Source of the DNA: Symbioplanes lichenis | GTDB lineage: Bacteria > Actinomycetota > Actinomycetes > Mycobacteriales > Micromonosporaceae | Length of the DNA stretch: 64,000 nt | Assembly (NCBI RefSeq): GCF_030709675.1 | Contig: NZ_JAUZQD010000015.1 | Coordinates: forward strand, 124,001-188,000 | Reading direction: 5' to 3' | Part shown: in pieces, positions 1 to 8,928 of the stretch | Numbering within the stretch: the first letter of the stretch is position 1 | Layout of the letters: each line of letters starts with the position of its first letter | Program-made: the position numbers and the translations under genes | Notes under the pieces: generated by a model | Databases searched by the model: none | What the model was told of the DNA's origin: nothing | The model's input: the letters and a program-made list of their open reading frames with translations, nothing else

Positions 1-894
1 CTGGCCGGCGCGGCCTGGCTCCTCACCGGAGCTGCCGCCCACGCCGCGGACCAGGATCTCGTGCCCGATGTTCTCACGGCCGGCCAGCCGGTCCTCGGCG
101 TCGTCACGCACGACGCCGACCAGCCGGTCTACGGCGTCGGCACGCACGACGCCGACCAGCGCGACAACAGCGTCGAGCACGATGCCACGTCGCCCGATGT
201 CAGGTCGCGCACCGACGGCGTCCTCCCGGTGGTGCACCGGGTGATCAGCGTGGCCGGTGAAACAAGCGAAGCAGCCGGCAGTCTCCTGGAGACGCCGGCG
301 GAGCTGGTCCAGGCGGCAGCCGCGATGACCACGATCCCTCAGCGGATCGTGCCCGTCGCGGACGAGCCCGACCGGCATCACATCGTCCGGGAACTGCCCG
401 CCCCTGATCGCCTTGCCGGCGAGGCGGCGGATTCCCGGCCCGTAGCCCCGGTGACGAGGCCGGTGACCGAGCTGCCGCACACCGCGGCAGCGCCGGCCCC
501 GGCAGCATCCCCGAAGGGTGAGAACGTTCCGGAACCGCAGGTCGCGCCCGTTTCCGTACCGTCGGAGGCGAGTGTCGTCCCGGTGCCGGTGACACCCGTG
601 CCCGTTCTGCACAAGGACGTCGCCCGGGCCAAGGTGGGAAAGACCGTGACCGAGCGGGTCACGGTCCGCGAGACACCCGGTGGTGATGGACCCGCACCGC
701 TGCGGGCGCGCCTCGGGGCAGCGAGTGGTCTCCCGGCCGCAGGGTCGGGAACCGCGACGGACGGTGGCACCTCCGCGGCCGTCCTCCCGGCCACGGTCGC
801 CGGTGGCACGCCCGCTTCCCAGCGGCTGCCGATCACGACCGATGTCGAGGCCCGGCGGCACGACGCCGAGGCACCGACCGTCTCACCTGACTAG
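1..894 (+). CDS. Secreted Ala/Val/Pro-rich protein, 5' end outside window
   Basis: The frame is open from base 1, so the start codon lies upstream; about 297 residues are visible. The first 18 codons encode a hydrophobic stretch ending in an A-x-A type site (AAAHA/AD), which looks like the end of a signal peptide, so the protein is probably exported. Residues that follow contain a duplicated 12-residue unit (QPVxGVxTHDAD, bases ~85-160), then long Pro/Ala/Val-rich low-complexity sequence without cysteines or a recognisable catalytic domain. There is no C-terminal membrane anchor or LPxTG-like signal. It lies just upstream of a chaplin-like gene on the same strand, so a surface role is possible but is inference from context. 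An in-frame GTG at 61 would remove the signal sequence and is unlikely to be the true start. Confidence 0.75.
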   Translation: MAGAAWLLTGAAAHAADQDLVPDVLTAGQPVLGVVTHDADQPVYGVGTHDADQRDNSVEHDATSPDVRSRTDGVLPVVHRVISVAGETSEAAGSLLETPAELVQAAAAMTTIPQRIVPVADEPDRHHIVRELPAPDRLAGEAADSRPVAPVTRPVTELPHTAAAPAPAASPKGENVPEPQVAPVSVPSEASVVPVPVTPVPVLHKDVARAKVGKTVTERVTVRETPGGDGPAPLRARLGAASGLPAAGSGTATDGGTSAAVLPATVAGGTPASQRLPITTDVEARRHDAEAPTVSPD

Positions 895-1080
895 TGACAC
901 CCCCCGGGCAGGCCGCGTCAGCGCCCGCCCGACGACACCCCCGCGACCGTCGATTCCTGAAACCGTTTGCGCACAAGCGGCGAATCAATCCGGCGTGGGT
1001 CGTCACCGCCGCCGGCGCACGGCACCGGCGGAGTCAGGGCAATTTTTTCAGAGCCAGGGCACCGCTGCGCCCGAAGCGCC

Positions 1081-1093
1081 ATTCAAATTGAAT
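1081..1093. promoter_or_regulatory. Perfect inverted repeat in AT-rich leader of chaplin-like gene
   Basis: ATTCAA-A-TTGAAT is a perfect 6-bp inverted repeat, 45 bases before the start codon at 1138, in an unusually AT-rich patch for this genome (about 1080-1135). It could be an operator or part of the promoter or leader. The assignment is inference from symmetry and position. Confidence 0.35.
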
Positions 1094-1137
1094 ACGCGAC
1101 TCACCGTAGAAATCATTTTCGAAAGGCTTTTCCTCGC

Positions 1138-2394
1138 ATGAAGACGTGGGCTCGTAAGACTCTGAGCATCGGTGTCCTGGCCGCTGGTGCCCTGCTGCTG
1201 GCGCCGGCCGCCGCGCAGGCCGACGACAGCCAGACCGCGGTGGCCAACCACGGCATCCTGAGCGGCAACAACACCGTCATCGACCTGATGATCCCGGTCA
1301 ACATCGCCGGCAACGGCATCGGTGTGGCGGGCGAGGGCCAGGGCGCCGGGTCCGCCGCCAACTACCTGACCGAGAGCGGCAACCGGGGCGACCGGGGCCG
1401 GGGCGGCAAGGGCACGCGCCAGGTCTCCGCGTTCAACCGCGGCATCGGCTCGGGCAACAACACGTACGTCCCGGTGCAGCTGCCGATCAACATCGTCGGC
1501 AACGGCGTGGGCGTGCTCGGCTACGGCGAGGGCCGGGGTGCCGCCGCCAACCACCTCCGCGAGAGCGGCCAGGTCACCGAGGGCGGTCACCGCGACCGTG
1601 ACCGGGACCGTGACGGCCGGGGCGGCCGGGGCGGCGACCAGGTCTCGGCCGGCAACGGCGGGATCCTGAGCGGCAACAACACCAGCGTTCCGGTCACCGC
1701 GCCGATCAACATCTGCGGCAACGGCGTCGGCATCCTGGGCTTCGGCGACGGCCGGGGCGCGTGCGCCAACTACGTCGAGGCCGGCTCCGGCCGGCAGGTG
1801 TCCGCGGGCAACCGGGGCATCGGCTCGGGCAACAACACCTCGATCCCGGTCTTCGCGCCGATCAACGTCAACGGCAACGCCGTGGGCAACGGCGAGGGCC
1901 GCGGCGCGGGCAAGAACGACATCGAGAACGGCCGCCGGGGCAACGGTGGCGACCGTGACCAGCTCAGCGTCGGCAACCGCGGCATCCTGAGCGGCAACAA
2001 CACCCAGATCCCGATCACCGCGCCGATCAACATCTGCGGCAACGGCATCGGCCTGCTGGGCTACGGCGAGGGCGCCGGCTCCTGCCTGAACGACCTCGAC
2101 GGCGACCGTGACGGCCGCGGCGACCGCGACTGGGACCGTGACGACCGGGGCAACGGCCACGGGCACCACGGCAACGGTGGCAACAAGGGCGACGACGACA
2201 ACGACGGCGACCACGGCCACGGCAACGGTCACGGCAACTACGGCGGCAAGGACGACGACGTCCTCGGCGACGGCGGCACGCAGGGTGGCGGCAAGTACGG
2301 CGACTCGCAGCGGGAGAAGAAGACCGAGTCCTCCGCGCTCGAGGGCCTGACCCAGAACATCACCAACGCCGGCGGCAGCCTGCTCTCCAAGTAA
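1138..2394 (+). CDS. Chaplin-like secreted protein with five repeats
   Basis: The 418-residue protein has a Sec signal peptide (residues 1-28, cleavage after AQA) followed by five copies of a ~40-residue unit with core GI(L/G)SGNNT...P(I/V)N(I/V)xGNxxG. This matches the chaplin (DUF320) pattern of short hydrophobic surface-active domains that coat aerial hyphae and spores. Repeats 3 and 5 each carry a Cys pair (NIC...GAC and NIC...GSC); repeats 1, 2 and 4 have none. Repeats are separated by Arg/Gly/Asp-rich linkers, and residues ~320-400 form an Asp/Gly/His-rich tail. No LAxTG sorting signal is present, so it should not be a direct sortase substrate. The start at 1138 is preferred over upstream in-frame codons because it gives the signal peptide and follows GAAAGG. 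Chaplin assignment is by family resemblance. Confidence 0.8.
   Translation: MKTWARKTLSIGVLAAGALLLAPAAAQADDSQTAVANHGILSGNNTVIDLMIPVNIAGNGIGVAGEGQGAGSAANYLTESGNRGDRGRGGKGTRQVSAFNRGIGSGNNTYVPVQLPINIVGNGVGVLGYGEGRGAAANHLRESGQVTEGGHRDRDRDRDGRGGRGGDQVSAGNGGILSGNNTSVPVTAPINICGNGVGILGFGDGRGACANYVEAGSGRQVSAGNRGIGSGNNTSIPVFAPINVNGNAVGNGEGRGAGKNDIENGRRGNGGDRDQLSVGNRGILSGNNTQIPITAPINICGNGIGLLGYGEGAGSCLNDLDGDRDGRGDRDWDRDDRGNGHGHHGNGGNKGDDDNDGDHGHGNGHGNYGGKDDDVLGDGGTQGGGKYGDSQREKKTESSALEGLTQNITNAGGSLLSK
1252..2080 (+). repeat. Five chaplin-like repeat units
   Basis: Units start at about 1252, 1441, 1660, 1816 and 1981. The opening motif alternates GILSGNN, GIGSGNN, GILSGNN, GIGSGNN, GILSGNN, suggesting duplication of a two-unit block. 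Spacing is irregular because the linkers differ in length. Confidence 0.8.
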
Positions 2395-2529
2395 GACCAC
2401 ACCGCCTGCTCGACAGGCCGGATGTCAGCCCGCCCGGGGACCGTGTGTCGCCGGGCGGGTCGCAGGCCGGGTCGCGCCGGTCCCGGGCGTGACCCGAGCG
2501 GCGCCGTGAGGCGTCGTGCAGTGCAAGGT

Positions 2530-2596
2530 CCGGTGCTCCTCCACAGCACCGGCAGCAAAGGGAACGGGAGTCTCCGCAGCCGCGGGGGCTCCCGTT
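2530..2596 (+). terminator. Two tandem hairpins after chaplin-like gene
   Basis: The first is an 8-bp perfect stem CCGGTGCT/AGCACCGG with a 7-base loop (2530-2552). The second is an 8-bp stem AACGGGAG/CTCCCGTT (2563-2596). Neither has a strong T-run on the plus strand, as is common in actinobacteria. They lie between the chaplin-like gene and the next promoter. Confidence 0.55.
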
Positions 2597-2631
2597 TCGC
2601 GCTTTCCCCGCCGCCCGCGATGCGCTAACCT

Positions 2632-2657
2632 AACGGTCGTTCACCTTAACGAGCGTT
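2632..2657 (+). promoter_or_regulatory. Twin AACGnnCGTT operator before acyl-CoA carboxylase gene
   Basis: Two palindromic boxes, AACGGTCGTT and AACGAGCGTT, lie with starts 16 bp apart, about 20 bases before the GTG at 2677. Paired palindromes at this spacing fit a TetR-type regulator binding as two dimers, a common control for acyl-CoA catabolic operons in actinobacteria. The regulator itself is not identified in the window. Confidence 0.5.
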
Positions 2658-2676
2658 CAGTCGGCGAGGGGGTCCC

Positions 2677-4203
2677 GTGGCACTCGACGAGGAGGCGCTG
2701 GCGCAGGCGCGCAAGCGTGCGGTCGCCGGCGGCGCGGAGAAGTATCACGCGGCGAACGCGGCCAAGGGCAAGCTCTTCGCCCGCGAGCGCATCGCGCTGC
2801 TCGTCGACGAGGGCTCGTTCGTCGAGGACGGGATCTTCGCCAACGCCCTGGCCGACGGGCTGCCGGCCGACGGTGTCGTCACGGGCACGGCCACGATCGA
2901 CGGGCGCCGCGTGTGCCTGATGGCCAATGACTCGACCGTCAAGGCGGGCTCCTGGGGGGCGCGTACGGTCGAAAAGATCATCCGCATCATCGAGCGGGCG
3001 TACGCGACGGCCGTACCCATGGTCTATCTGGTCGATTCCGCGGGCGCGCGCATCACCGACCAGGTCGACCTCTTCCCCGGCCGGCGGGGTGCGGGCAAGA
3101 TCTTCCACACCCAGGTACGCGCCTCGGGCTCGATCCCCCAGGTCTGCGCCCTCTTCGGACCCTCGGCGGCCGGGGGCGCCTACATCCCGGCGTTCTGCGA
3201 CGTCGTCGCCATGGTCGAAGGCAACGCGAGCATGTACCTCGGCTCGGACCGCATGGTCGAAATGGTGACCGGGGAGAAGACGACGCTCGAGGCCATGGGC
3301 GGAGCCCGGGTGCACTGCACCGAGTCGGGCGTGGGCCATTTCCTCTGCAAGACCGAGCAGGAGGCGCTCGACGCCGTCCGGTCGTACCTCTCCTATCTGC
3401 CGTCGAACTACCGCGAGGACCCGCCGGCAGCCGAGGCGCGCGACGCGGCCACAGTGGATCTCGGGGCGCTGGTGCCGGTGAGCGAGCGCCAGGCGTTCGA
3501 CATGCGCCGCTACATCAAGGGCCTGGTCGACCAGGGCTCGTTCTTCGAGATCCAGGCGCTGTGGGCCAAGGAGCTGACCATCGGCTTCGCCCGGCTCGGC
3601 GGCGAGGTCGTCGGGGTGCTCGGCAACAATTCGATGTTCAAGGGCGGCGTCCTGTTCGTCGACTCCGCCGACAAGGCGACCCGGTTCGTGCAGCTCTGCG
3701 ACGCCTTCAACGTGCCGCTGCTGTTCCTCTCCGACGTGCCCGGTTTCATGGTCGGCTCGGCGGTCGAGAAGCAGGGCATCATCCGGCACGGCGCCAAGAT
3801 GATCAGTGCCGTCTCCGAGGCCACGGTGCCGAAGATCTGCGTGGTGGTCCGCAAGGCGTACGGGGCCGGGCTCTACGCCATGGCCGGTCCCGGATTCGAT
3901 CCCGAGGCCACGATCGCCCTGCCCACAGCCAAGATCGCGGTGATGGGGGCCGAGGCCGCGGTCAACGCCGTCTATGCCAACAAGATCGCGGCGCTGCCCG
4001 AGGCCGAGCGGGACGCGTTCGTCGCCGAGCGCCGCGCCGAGTACGAGCAGGACATCGACATCCTCCGCCTGGCCGGCGAGCTCGTGGTCGACACCGTGGT
4101 CGAACCAGGTGACCTGCGGGGCGAGCTGATCCAGCGGTACGCCGCCGCGCGTGGCAAGGACCGCACCTTCTCCCGGCGCCGGCACGGCGTCACGCCAGTC
4201 TGA
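2677..4203 (+). CDS. Acyl-CoA carboxylase beta subunit (carboxyltransferase)
   Basis: The 508-residue protein is a full-length biotin-dependent acyl-CoA carboxyltransferase. It transfers CO2 from carboxybiotin to an acyl-CoA. Both oxyanion-hole glycine clusters are visible: GPSAAGGAY in the N-terminal crotonase-like half and RKAYGAGLYAM in the C-terminal half. The family includes propionyl-, methylcrotonyl- and AccD1/AccD2-type enzymes; pairing with an acyl-CoA dehydrogenase resembles the accD2/fadE or leucine/isovalerate catabolic arrangement, but the substrate cannot be fixed from sequence alone. No biotin carboxylase or biotin-carrier subunit is in the window, so the partner is encoded elsewhere. 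The GTG start follows a G-rich Shine-Dalgarno (GCGAGGGGG). The acyl-CoA dehydrogenase gene follows after 19 bases, so the two form an operon. Confidence 0.93.
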   Translation: MALDEEALAQARKRAVAGGAEKYHAANAAKGKLFARERIALLVDEGSFVEDGIFANALADGLPADGVVTGTATIDGRRVCLMANDSTVKAGSWGARTVEKIIRIIERAYATAVPMVYLVDSAGARITDQVDLFPGRRGAGKIFHTQVRASGSIPQVCALFGPSAAGGAYIPAFCDVVAMVEGNASMYLGSDRMVEMVTGEKTTLEAMGGARVHCTESGVGHFLCKTEQEALDAVRSYLSYLPSNYREDPPAAEARDAATVDLGALVPVSERQAFDMRRYIKGLVDQGSFFEIQALWAKELTIGFARLGGEVVGVLGNNSMFKGGVLFVDSADKATRFVQLCDAFNVPLLFLSDVPGFMVGSAVEKQGIIRHGAKMISAVSEATVPKICVVVRKAYGAGLYAMAGPGFDPEATIALPTAKIAVMGAEAAVNAVYANKIAALPEAERDAFVAERRAEYEQDIDILRLAGELVVDTVVEPGDLRGELIQRYAAARGKDRTFSRRRHGVTPV

Positions 4204-4222
4204 TCGTTTTGGAGGGCACGTC

Positions 4223-5380
4223 ATGGTCGACTTCCGGCTCAGCGAGGAGCAGGAGGCCCTGCGGGAGAGCGTGCGCGACTTCGCCCTCGAGCAGGTCGCG
4301 CCGGTGATCGCCGAGCACTACGAGCGCGAGACCTTCCCGTACGACCTGATCCGCCAGATGGGCAAGATGGGTCTCTTCGGCCTGCCGTTCCCCGAGGAGC
4401 ACGGCGGGATGGGCGGCGACTACTTCGCGCTCGGCATCGCGCTGGAGGAGCTCGCCCGCATCGACAGCAGCGTCGCGATCACCCTGGAGGCGGCGGTCTC
4501 GCTGGGTGCCATGCCGATCTACCGCTTCGGTACGCCCGAGCAGCAGCAACGCTGGCTCCCCCAGCTCACGAGCGGGGAGTCCCTCGCGGCGTTCGGCCTC
4601 ACCGAGCCGGGAGCGGGCTCGGATGCCGGCGGCACGACCACGCGCGCGGTGCTCGACGAGGCGACCGGCGAGTGGTTGATCAATGGCACCAAGGCGTTCA
4701 TCACGAACTCCGGCACCGATTTGACCTGCCTGGTCACCGTGATGGCGGTGACGGGCACCCGGCCCGACGGCGGCAAGGAGCTGTCCACGATCATCGTGCC
4801 GTCGGGCACCCCGGGGTTCACGGTGGCGCCCGCCTACTCCAAGGTCGGCTGGTGCGCCTCGGACACCCACGAGCTTTCCTTCGACGACGTACGGGTGCCG
4901 GCCGAGAACCTGCTCGGACAGCGCGGCCGCGGGCTGGCGCAGTTCTTGCGGATCCTGGACGAGGGGCGCGTGGCGATCGCGGCCCTGGCCACGGGGCTGG
5001 CGCAGGGCTGCGTGGACGAGTCCGTGAAGTACGCCAAGGAGCGTCCCGCGTTCGGCCGGCCCATCTCGGCGTACCAGTCGGTGCAGTTCATGATCGCCGA
5101 CATGGAGCTGCGGGCCCGCACCGCCCGGCTGGCCTGGCACGACGCCGCGGCCCGGCTGAGCGCGGGGGAGGACTTCAAGCACGAGGCCGCCGTGGCGAAG
5201 CTGCACGCCAGCCAGGCCGCGATGGAGAACGCGCGGTGGGCGACCCAGGTCCACGGCGGATACGGCTACATGAACGAGTCGGCGGTGGGCCGCTTCTACC
5301 GCGACGCCAAGATCCTGGAGATCGGCGAGGGGACGTCCGAGGTCCAGCGCATGATCATCGCGCGTGGACTGGGACTGTGA
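4223..5380 (+). CDS. Acyl-CoA dehydrogenase (short/branched-chain type)
   Basis: The 385-residue flavoprotein catalyses alpha,beta-dehydrogenation of an acyl-CoA, passing electrons to ETF. The length and order of the N-terminal helical, beta-barrel and C-terminal helical domains match the family. Visible signatures are FGLTEPGAGSDAGG, the FAD/ETF contact region QVHGGYGYMNE, and the C-terminal EIGEGTSEVQRMIIARG segment. Its glutamate in GEGT (about residue 369) is the usual catalytic base of short-chain and branched-chain enzymes. The ATG at 4223 follows GGAGGGC at good spacing and is chosen over upstream in-frame codons that overlap the carboxylase gene. Co-transcription with the carboxylase suggests branched-chain or odd-chain acyl-CoA breakdown. 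Its electrons would reach the membrane through an EtfD-type protein such as the one at 29520-31655. Confidence 0.93.
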   Translation: MVDFRLSEEQEALRESVRDFALEQVAPVIAEHYERETFPYDLIRQMGKMGLFGLPFPEEHGGMGGDYFALGIALEELARIDSSVAITLEAAVSLGAMPIYRFGTPEQQQRWLPQLTSGESLAAFGLTEPGAGSDAGGTTTRAVLDEATGEWLINGTKAFITNSGTDLTCLVTVMAVTGTRPDGGKELSTIIVPSGTPGFTVAPAYSKVGWCASDTHELSFDDVRVPAENLLGQRGRGLAQFLRILDEGRVAIAALATGLAQGCVDESVKYAKERPAFGRPISAYQSVQFMIADMELRARTARLAWHDAAARLSAGEDFKHEAAVAKLHASQAAMENARWATQVHGGYGYMNESAVGRFYRDAKILEIGEGTSEVQRMIIARGLGL

Positions 5381-5497
5381 AAATTCCTGGACTCAAGGGC
5401 AGGATTGGCGGCAAATCCGGCGGTCCAGGCGTCGGTTAGTCGACAATCCACCGCCCCCGCTCGGCATTCATCGTCATGTCTGCCTAGGTTCATGCCC

Positions 5498-7960
5498 ATG
5501 ACGTCCGATCACGGGGCGGACCAGGAAGGTCCGGGATTCGACGCCGTGCTGCGCAGCTACCGGCTGCGGGCGAAGCTGACGCAGGAGGAGCTGGCGGCAC
5601 GGGCTGCGGTGGGGGTGCGTACGGTCCGTGACCTCGAGCGGGGCCGGGCCTCGCGGCCGCAGCGTTCCACAGTGGAGCTGCTGGCCGCCGCGCTCGGACT
5701 GGCCGGGGCCGACCGGCTGGCCTTCCTGGCCGCGTCACGCGGACGCCCGTCCCACGCCGGGCCGGCGGCGCGCTATGTGCGGCTGCCACCGGCGAGCGAC
5801 TTGATCGGCCGCGACGGTGACGTCGCCGAGCTGGTCACGCGCCTGTCGCAGCCGGTCGGCGAGACGCCGCGCGGCATCACGCTCGTCGGCCTGGCCGGCG
5901 TGGGCAAAACCAGTCTGGCGCTGAGCGTCGCGCACAAGCTCACCGACGCGCATCCGGGCGGCGTGGCGGGCATCGTCGTCACGGACGGTTCGACGGCGGG
6001 CGAGGTGCTCGGGGGAGTGGCCGCGGTCTTCGGCGTCGGCCGGCCCGAGGACCTCGTGTCGCGGATCGCCGGCCGGTCGACGCTGCTGCTCATCGACGCC
6101 GTGGAGCGCGCCCCCGAGGCGGTGGCCGAAACCGTCGCCGGCCTGCTCGCCCAGCACCCCAGCCTGCGGTTCCTCGCCACGGGCCGCCATCCCGTGGGCC
6201 TGCCGACCGAGCGGGTGTGGCCGGTCGCACCCCTGATCGCGCCGCCCGCCATGGCCGGGCCGACCCTCGCCGACGTGGCCGGCTACCCCGCGGCGGCGCT
6301 CTTCATGGACCGCCTCGTCCAGGTGCGCGGCGCGCCGATCGAGCCGGACGAGGTCGAGCCCCTCGCCGCGCTGGTCCGGCGGCTGGGCGGGCTGCCCATC
6401 GCGCTCGAGCTCGCCGCCGCCCGCGGGCGCCTGCTCACCGTCGCCGAGATCTACGACAGGTACGGCGACCGCGTCCTCGATCTCTCCGGACGCCCGGCCG
6501 ACGGCGGGGTGGTCTCGGTGCGCGACGCCGTCGCGGCCAGTTATCGCCTGCTGACCGTCGAGGAGCGGCACGCCCTGCACCGCCTCGCCACGTTCCGCAA
6601 CCGGTGGTCGTTGGACCTTGCCGAGCAGATCGTCGACAGCCGTCCCGCCACCGACGTCGTCCACCTGCTCGACCGCTTCCTGGAGCTCGGGATGCTCAGC
6701 GCCCGCGGGGCCCGGGCCTTCCGGTTCCGGCTGCTCGACGTCGTCGGCGACTACGCCCTTGAGCAGGCGGCCGCCCAGGGTGACCTCCCGGCCGCCCGCC
6801 GCCGGCACGCCGAGGTGCTGGCCGACCTGGCCCTGGCCATCGCCCCGGACCTCAAGGGCGCCCGGCTGGCCGAGGCCGCCGCCCGGCTGGACGACGTGGC
6901 GGGCGACCTGGGCGCCGCGCTGACCTGGGCCGCCCGCGAGGACCCGCACACCGCGCTGCGGCTCGCGTCCTGCCTGCCGCGCTGGTGGCGGTTCCGCGGC
7001 CGCGACGTCACGGGCCGGCAGTGGTTGCGCCGCCTGCTCGCCGACCCGCGGACGACCGACGCCGACCCCGCCGTACGCGCCTGGGCCAAGGTCGGCCTGG
7101 CCCAGCTCGCCCTCCAGCACGGCTCCGGCGCCGAGGAGATCGACTCCGCGCAGTCGGCGCTCGCGGAGTTCCGGGCACTCGACGACGTGTCGGGCCAGTT
7201 GACCGCCCACACCCAGCTGGCCGCGCTGTGGATGACGGCCCGGGTGTTCGACCGGGCGCGGGAGCACGGCGAGGCCGCGTTGGAGCTGGCGCGCGCCGCC
7301 GGCCGTACGCAGGACATGGCCATCGCCGAGAACAGCCTGACCTGGCACGAGGTGCGCCGGGGTGACCTCGCGGCGGCCCGGGAACGGCTCGCGGAGGTCG
7401 ACCGGCTGGCCAGCCGCTGCGGCGAGCACCGGATGCGGGCGATCGCCGTGGCCAACCTGGCCGAGGTCGAGCGGCTGGACGGCCACCTCGACGAGGCCGT
7501 ACGCCTGGGCCGCGCCGCCATCGCCGAGCTCGAGGAGGTCGGCGACCCGGGGCACCGCCGGCGCGTCCTCGCCACGATCGGCAAGGCGCTGGCCGAGGCG
7601 GGGCGGGATGCTGAGGCCGCGGAGGTGCTGGCCGAGCTGCGGCCCGCCGACTCCGGCGCGCTGCCGGACGGCCCGGCCGCGATCGTGGACGCGGCGGTGG
7701 CGCTGCGCCGGGGCGAGGACAAAAGAGCAGCCGAGGGGTACGCGACCGCGGCGCGCGCCTATGCGGGCGGCTACGACGCCCGGGATGTCGTGGAGGCGTT
7801 GATCGGGCTGGCCCGGGCGACCTCGGATTCCTCCTCGCGGGCGCGGGCGCTGACGCAATTGAGGGAGATGGTGCGGGCGGGCAACATCGCCCTGCTGGCC
7901 CGGGAACGTGCTGTTTTGGCCGAGCTGCCGGAGTGGGACCGGCCCGGGGGCTCTGACTAG
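5498..7960 (+). CDS. XRE-type regulator with NB-ARC-like ATPase and TPR region
   Basis: This is a large (820-residue) signal-transducing regulator. An N-terminal helix-turn-helix of the XRE class (residues ~15-70, LTQEELAARAAVGVRTVRDLERG) is followed by a STAND/NB-ARC-like ATPase with Walker A GLAGVGKTSL (~131) and a Walker B-like LLLIDAVE (~196). The C-terminal half is Ala/Arg/Leu-rich helical sequence typical of TPR sensor arrays. Proteins of this build act as ATP-dependent transcriptional switches; the ligand and targets are unknown. Two in-frame ATGs (5492 and 5498) compete; 5498 has AGG at better spacing. It is monocistronic: the upstream gene ends 118 bases before and a 453-base gap follows. 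Confidence 0.85.
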   Translation: MTSDHGADQEGPGFDAVLRSYRLRAKLTQEELAARAAVGVRTVRDLERGRASRPQRSTVELLAAALGLAGADRLAFLAASRGRPSHAGPAARYVRLPPASDLIGRDGDVAELVTRLSQPVGETPRGITLVGLAGVGKTSLALSVAHKLTDAHPGGVAGIVVTDGSTAGEVLGGVAAVFGVGRPEDLVSRIAGRSTLLLIDAVERAPEAVAETVAGLLAQHPSLRFLATGRHPVGLPTERVWPVAPLIAPPAMAGPTLADVAGYPAAALFMDRLVQVRGAPIEPDEVEPLAALVRRLGGLPIALELAAARGRLLTVAEIYDRYGDRVLDLSGRPADGGVVSVRDAVAASYRLLTVEERHALHRLATFRNRWSLDLAEQIVDSRPATDVVHLLDRFLELGMLSARGARAFRFRLLDVVGDYALEQAAAQGDLPAARRRHAEVLADLALAIAPDLKGARLAEAAARLDDVAGDLGAALTWAAREDPHTALRLASCLPRWWRFRGRDVTGRQWLRRLLADPRTTDADPAVRAWAKVGLAQLALQHGSGAEEIDSAQSALAEFRALDDVSGQLTAHTQLAALWMTARVFDRAREHGEAALELARAAGRTQDMAIAENSLTWHEVRRGDLAAARERLAEVDRLASRCGEHRMRAIAVANLAEVERLDGHLDEAVRLGRAAIAELEEVGDPGHRRRVLATIGKALAEAGRDAEAAEVLAELRPADSGALPDGPAAIVDAAVALRRGEDKRAAEGYATAARAYAGGYDARDVVEALIGLARATSDSSSRARALTQLREMVRAGNIALLARERAVLAELPEWDRPGGSD

Positions 7961-8413
7961 TGCGGGCCTGGAGCGTGGACGGCCGACGCTTCGTGCCCCC
8001 CACAAACGCCGGCCGTCGACACGCCCCAGACAGGCCTCGTCCTGCCGGTCACCACGAGATGTCGTGCCCGGCGGGACAGGGCCCAGACGCAGCGAGGACG
8101 AAGGCTCCCCCGTTGTGCCCCGCCCCGGCCTCGGCCGCGCCGCGTCCCCTGCGGAGATCACCCTAGCCGGGCTGGCCTGGCGATTTGGGGCGATAAGCGG
8201 TTTTCGGCCGCCTGGCGAAACGGTTCTGCCGGTAGTTCTGCCGGTTCCTCACCCGCCCGTGTCACGCCCCCGGGCGCCGTCCTCACGCATACCGATGGTG
8301 ACGCTCACGTAGTGCCGATGTGCCCGCCGTCCCGCGGTCGTCGCCGCCCGCCCGCTCCCTCGCGGCCGTCGCTGCCGCTCGCGTGGGTCCGCGCCGACGG
8401 AGTGTCGGTTCGG
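7961..8413. other. Intergenic gap between convergent genes
   Basis: This 453-base stretch lies between the XRE/NB-ARC gene and the convergent MarR gene. No ORF in it has plausible codon use or a ribosome site. Two closely spaced copies of TTCTGCCGGT(A/T) (about 8223-8250) are the only internal repeat noticed. No convincing terminator hairpin was found. Confidence 0.5.
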
Positions 8414-8905
8414 TCAGCGGGTGGGGGCGGGCAGCTCGCTCTCGGTGCCGGCCGTCGCGCACGGGTTGACGGCGTCGCGGATCTTGCGGAGGAGACCGAG
8501 CAGCTGGTCGAGCTCCTCCTCACCGAGCCGGCCGATGAACCACTCCTGCATCAGCTGCAGGTGCTCCGGCAGGATCTCCTCGAGCCGCTTGATGCCCGCG
8601 GGCGTGATCACCGCGTACGAGCTGCGGCGATCGCTCTCGCACGCCTCCCGCCGGATGAGGCCCTCGCGGTCCATGCGGTCGACCACGCGGGTCACTCCGC
8701 TGGTGGACAGGGAGGTCTGGCCGGCGAGGTCGGTCATGCGGAGCCTGTGCTGGGGGGACCGGGCCAGCCGCATGAGCACCTCGAACTCGACCGGCGAGAG
8801 GCGGTGCTGCTCGAACTGGGCGGCGAAGCGGTTGGTCAGCCCGGTGTACGCCTCGGCGAAGAGGCCGAACGCCGTGAACCGCGGGTCATTGAAGTCAACT
8901 GCCAC
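8414..8905 (-). CDS. MarR-family transcriptional regulator
   Basis: The 163-residue protein has the MarR winged-helix layout: N-terminal dimer helix, then a wHTH (residues ~40-105, with LRMTDLAGQTSLSTSGVTRVVDRMDREGLI and the wing SDRRSSYAVITPAG), then a long C-terminal dimerisation helix. It starts with GTG. The gene is divergent from the YceI gene at 9006, and an inverted repeat overlapping the putative -10 of that promoter is the likely operator. The regulator would therefore repress YceI and possibly itself. The ligand is unknown; MarR proteins commonly sense phenolic or oxidising compounds. Confidence 0.88.
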   Translation of the reverse strand: MAVDFNDPRFTAFGLFAEAYTGLTNRFAAQFEQHRLSPVEFEVLMRLARSPQHRLRMTDLAGQTSLSTSGVTRVVDRMDREGLIRREACESDRRSSYAVITPAGIKRLEEILPEHLQLMQEWFIGRLGEEELDQLLGLLRKIRDAVNPCATAGTESELPAPTR

Positions 8906-8928
8906 GGTGCCATCCTACCAGCGATCTC

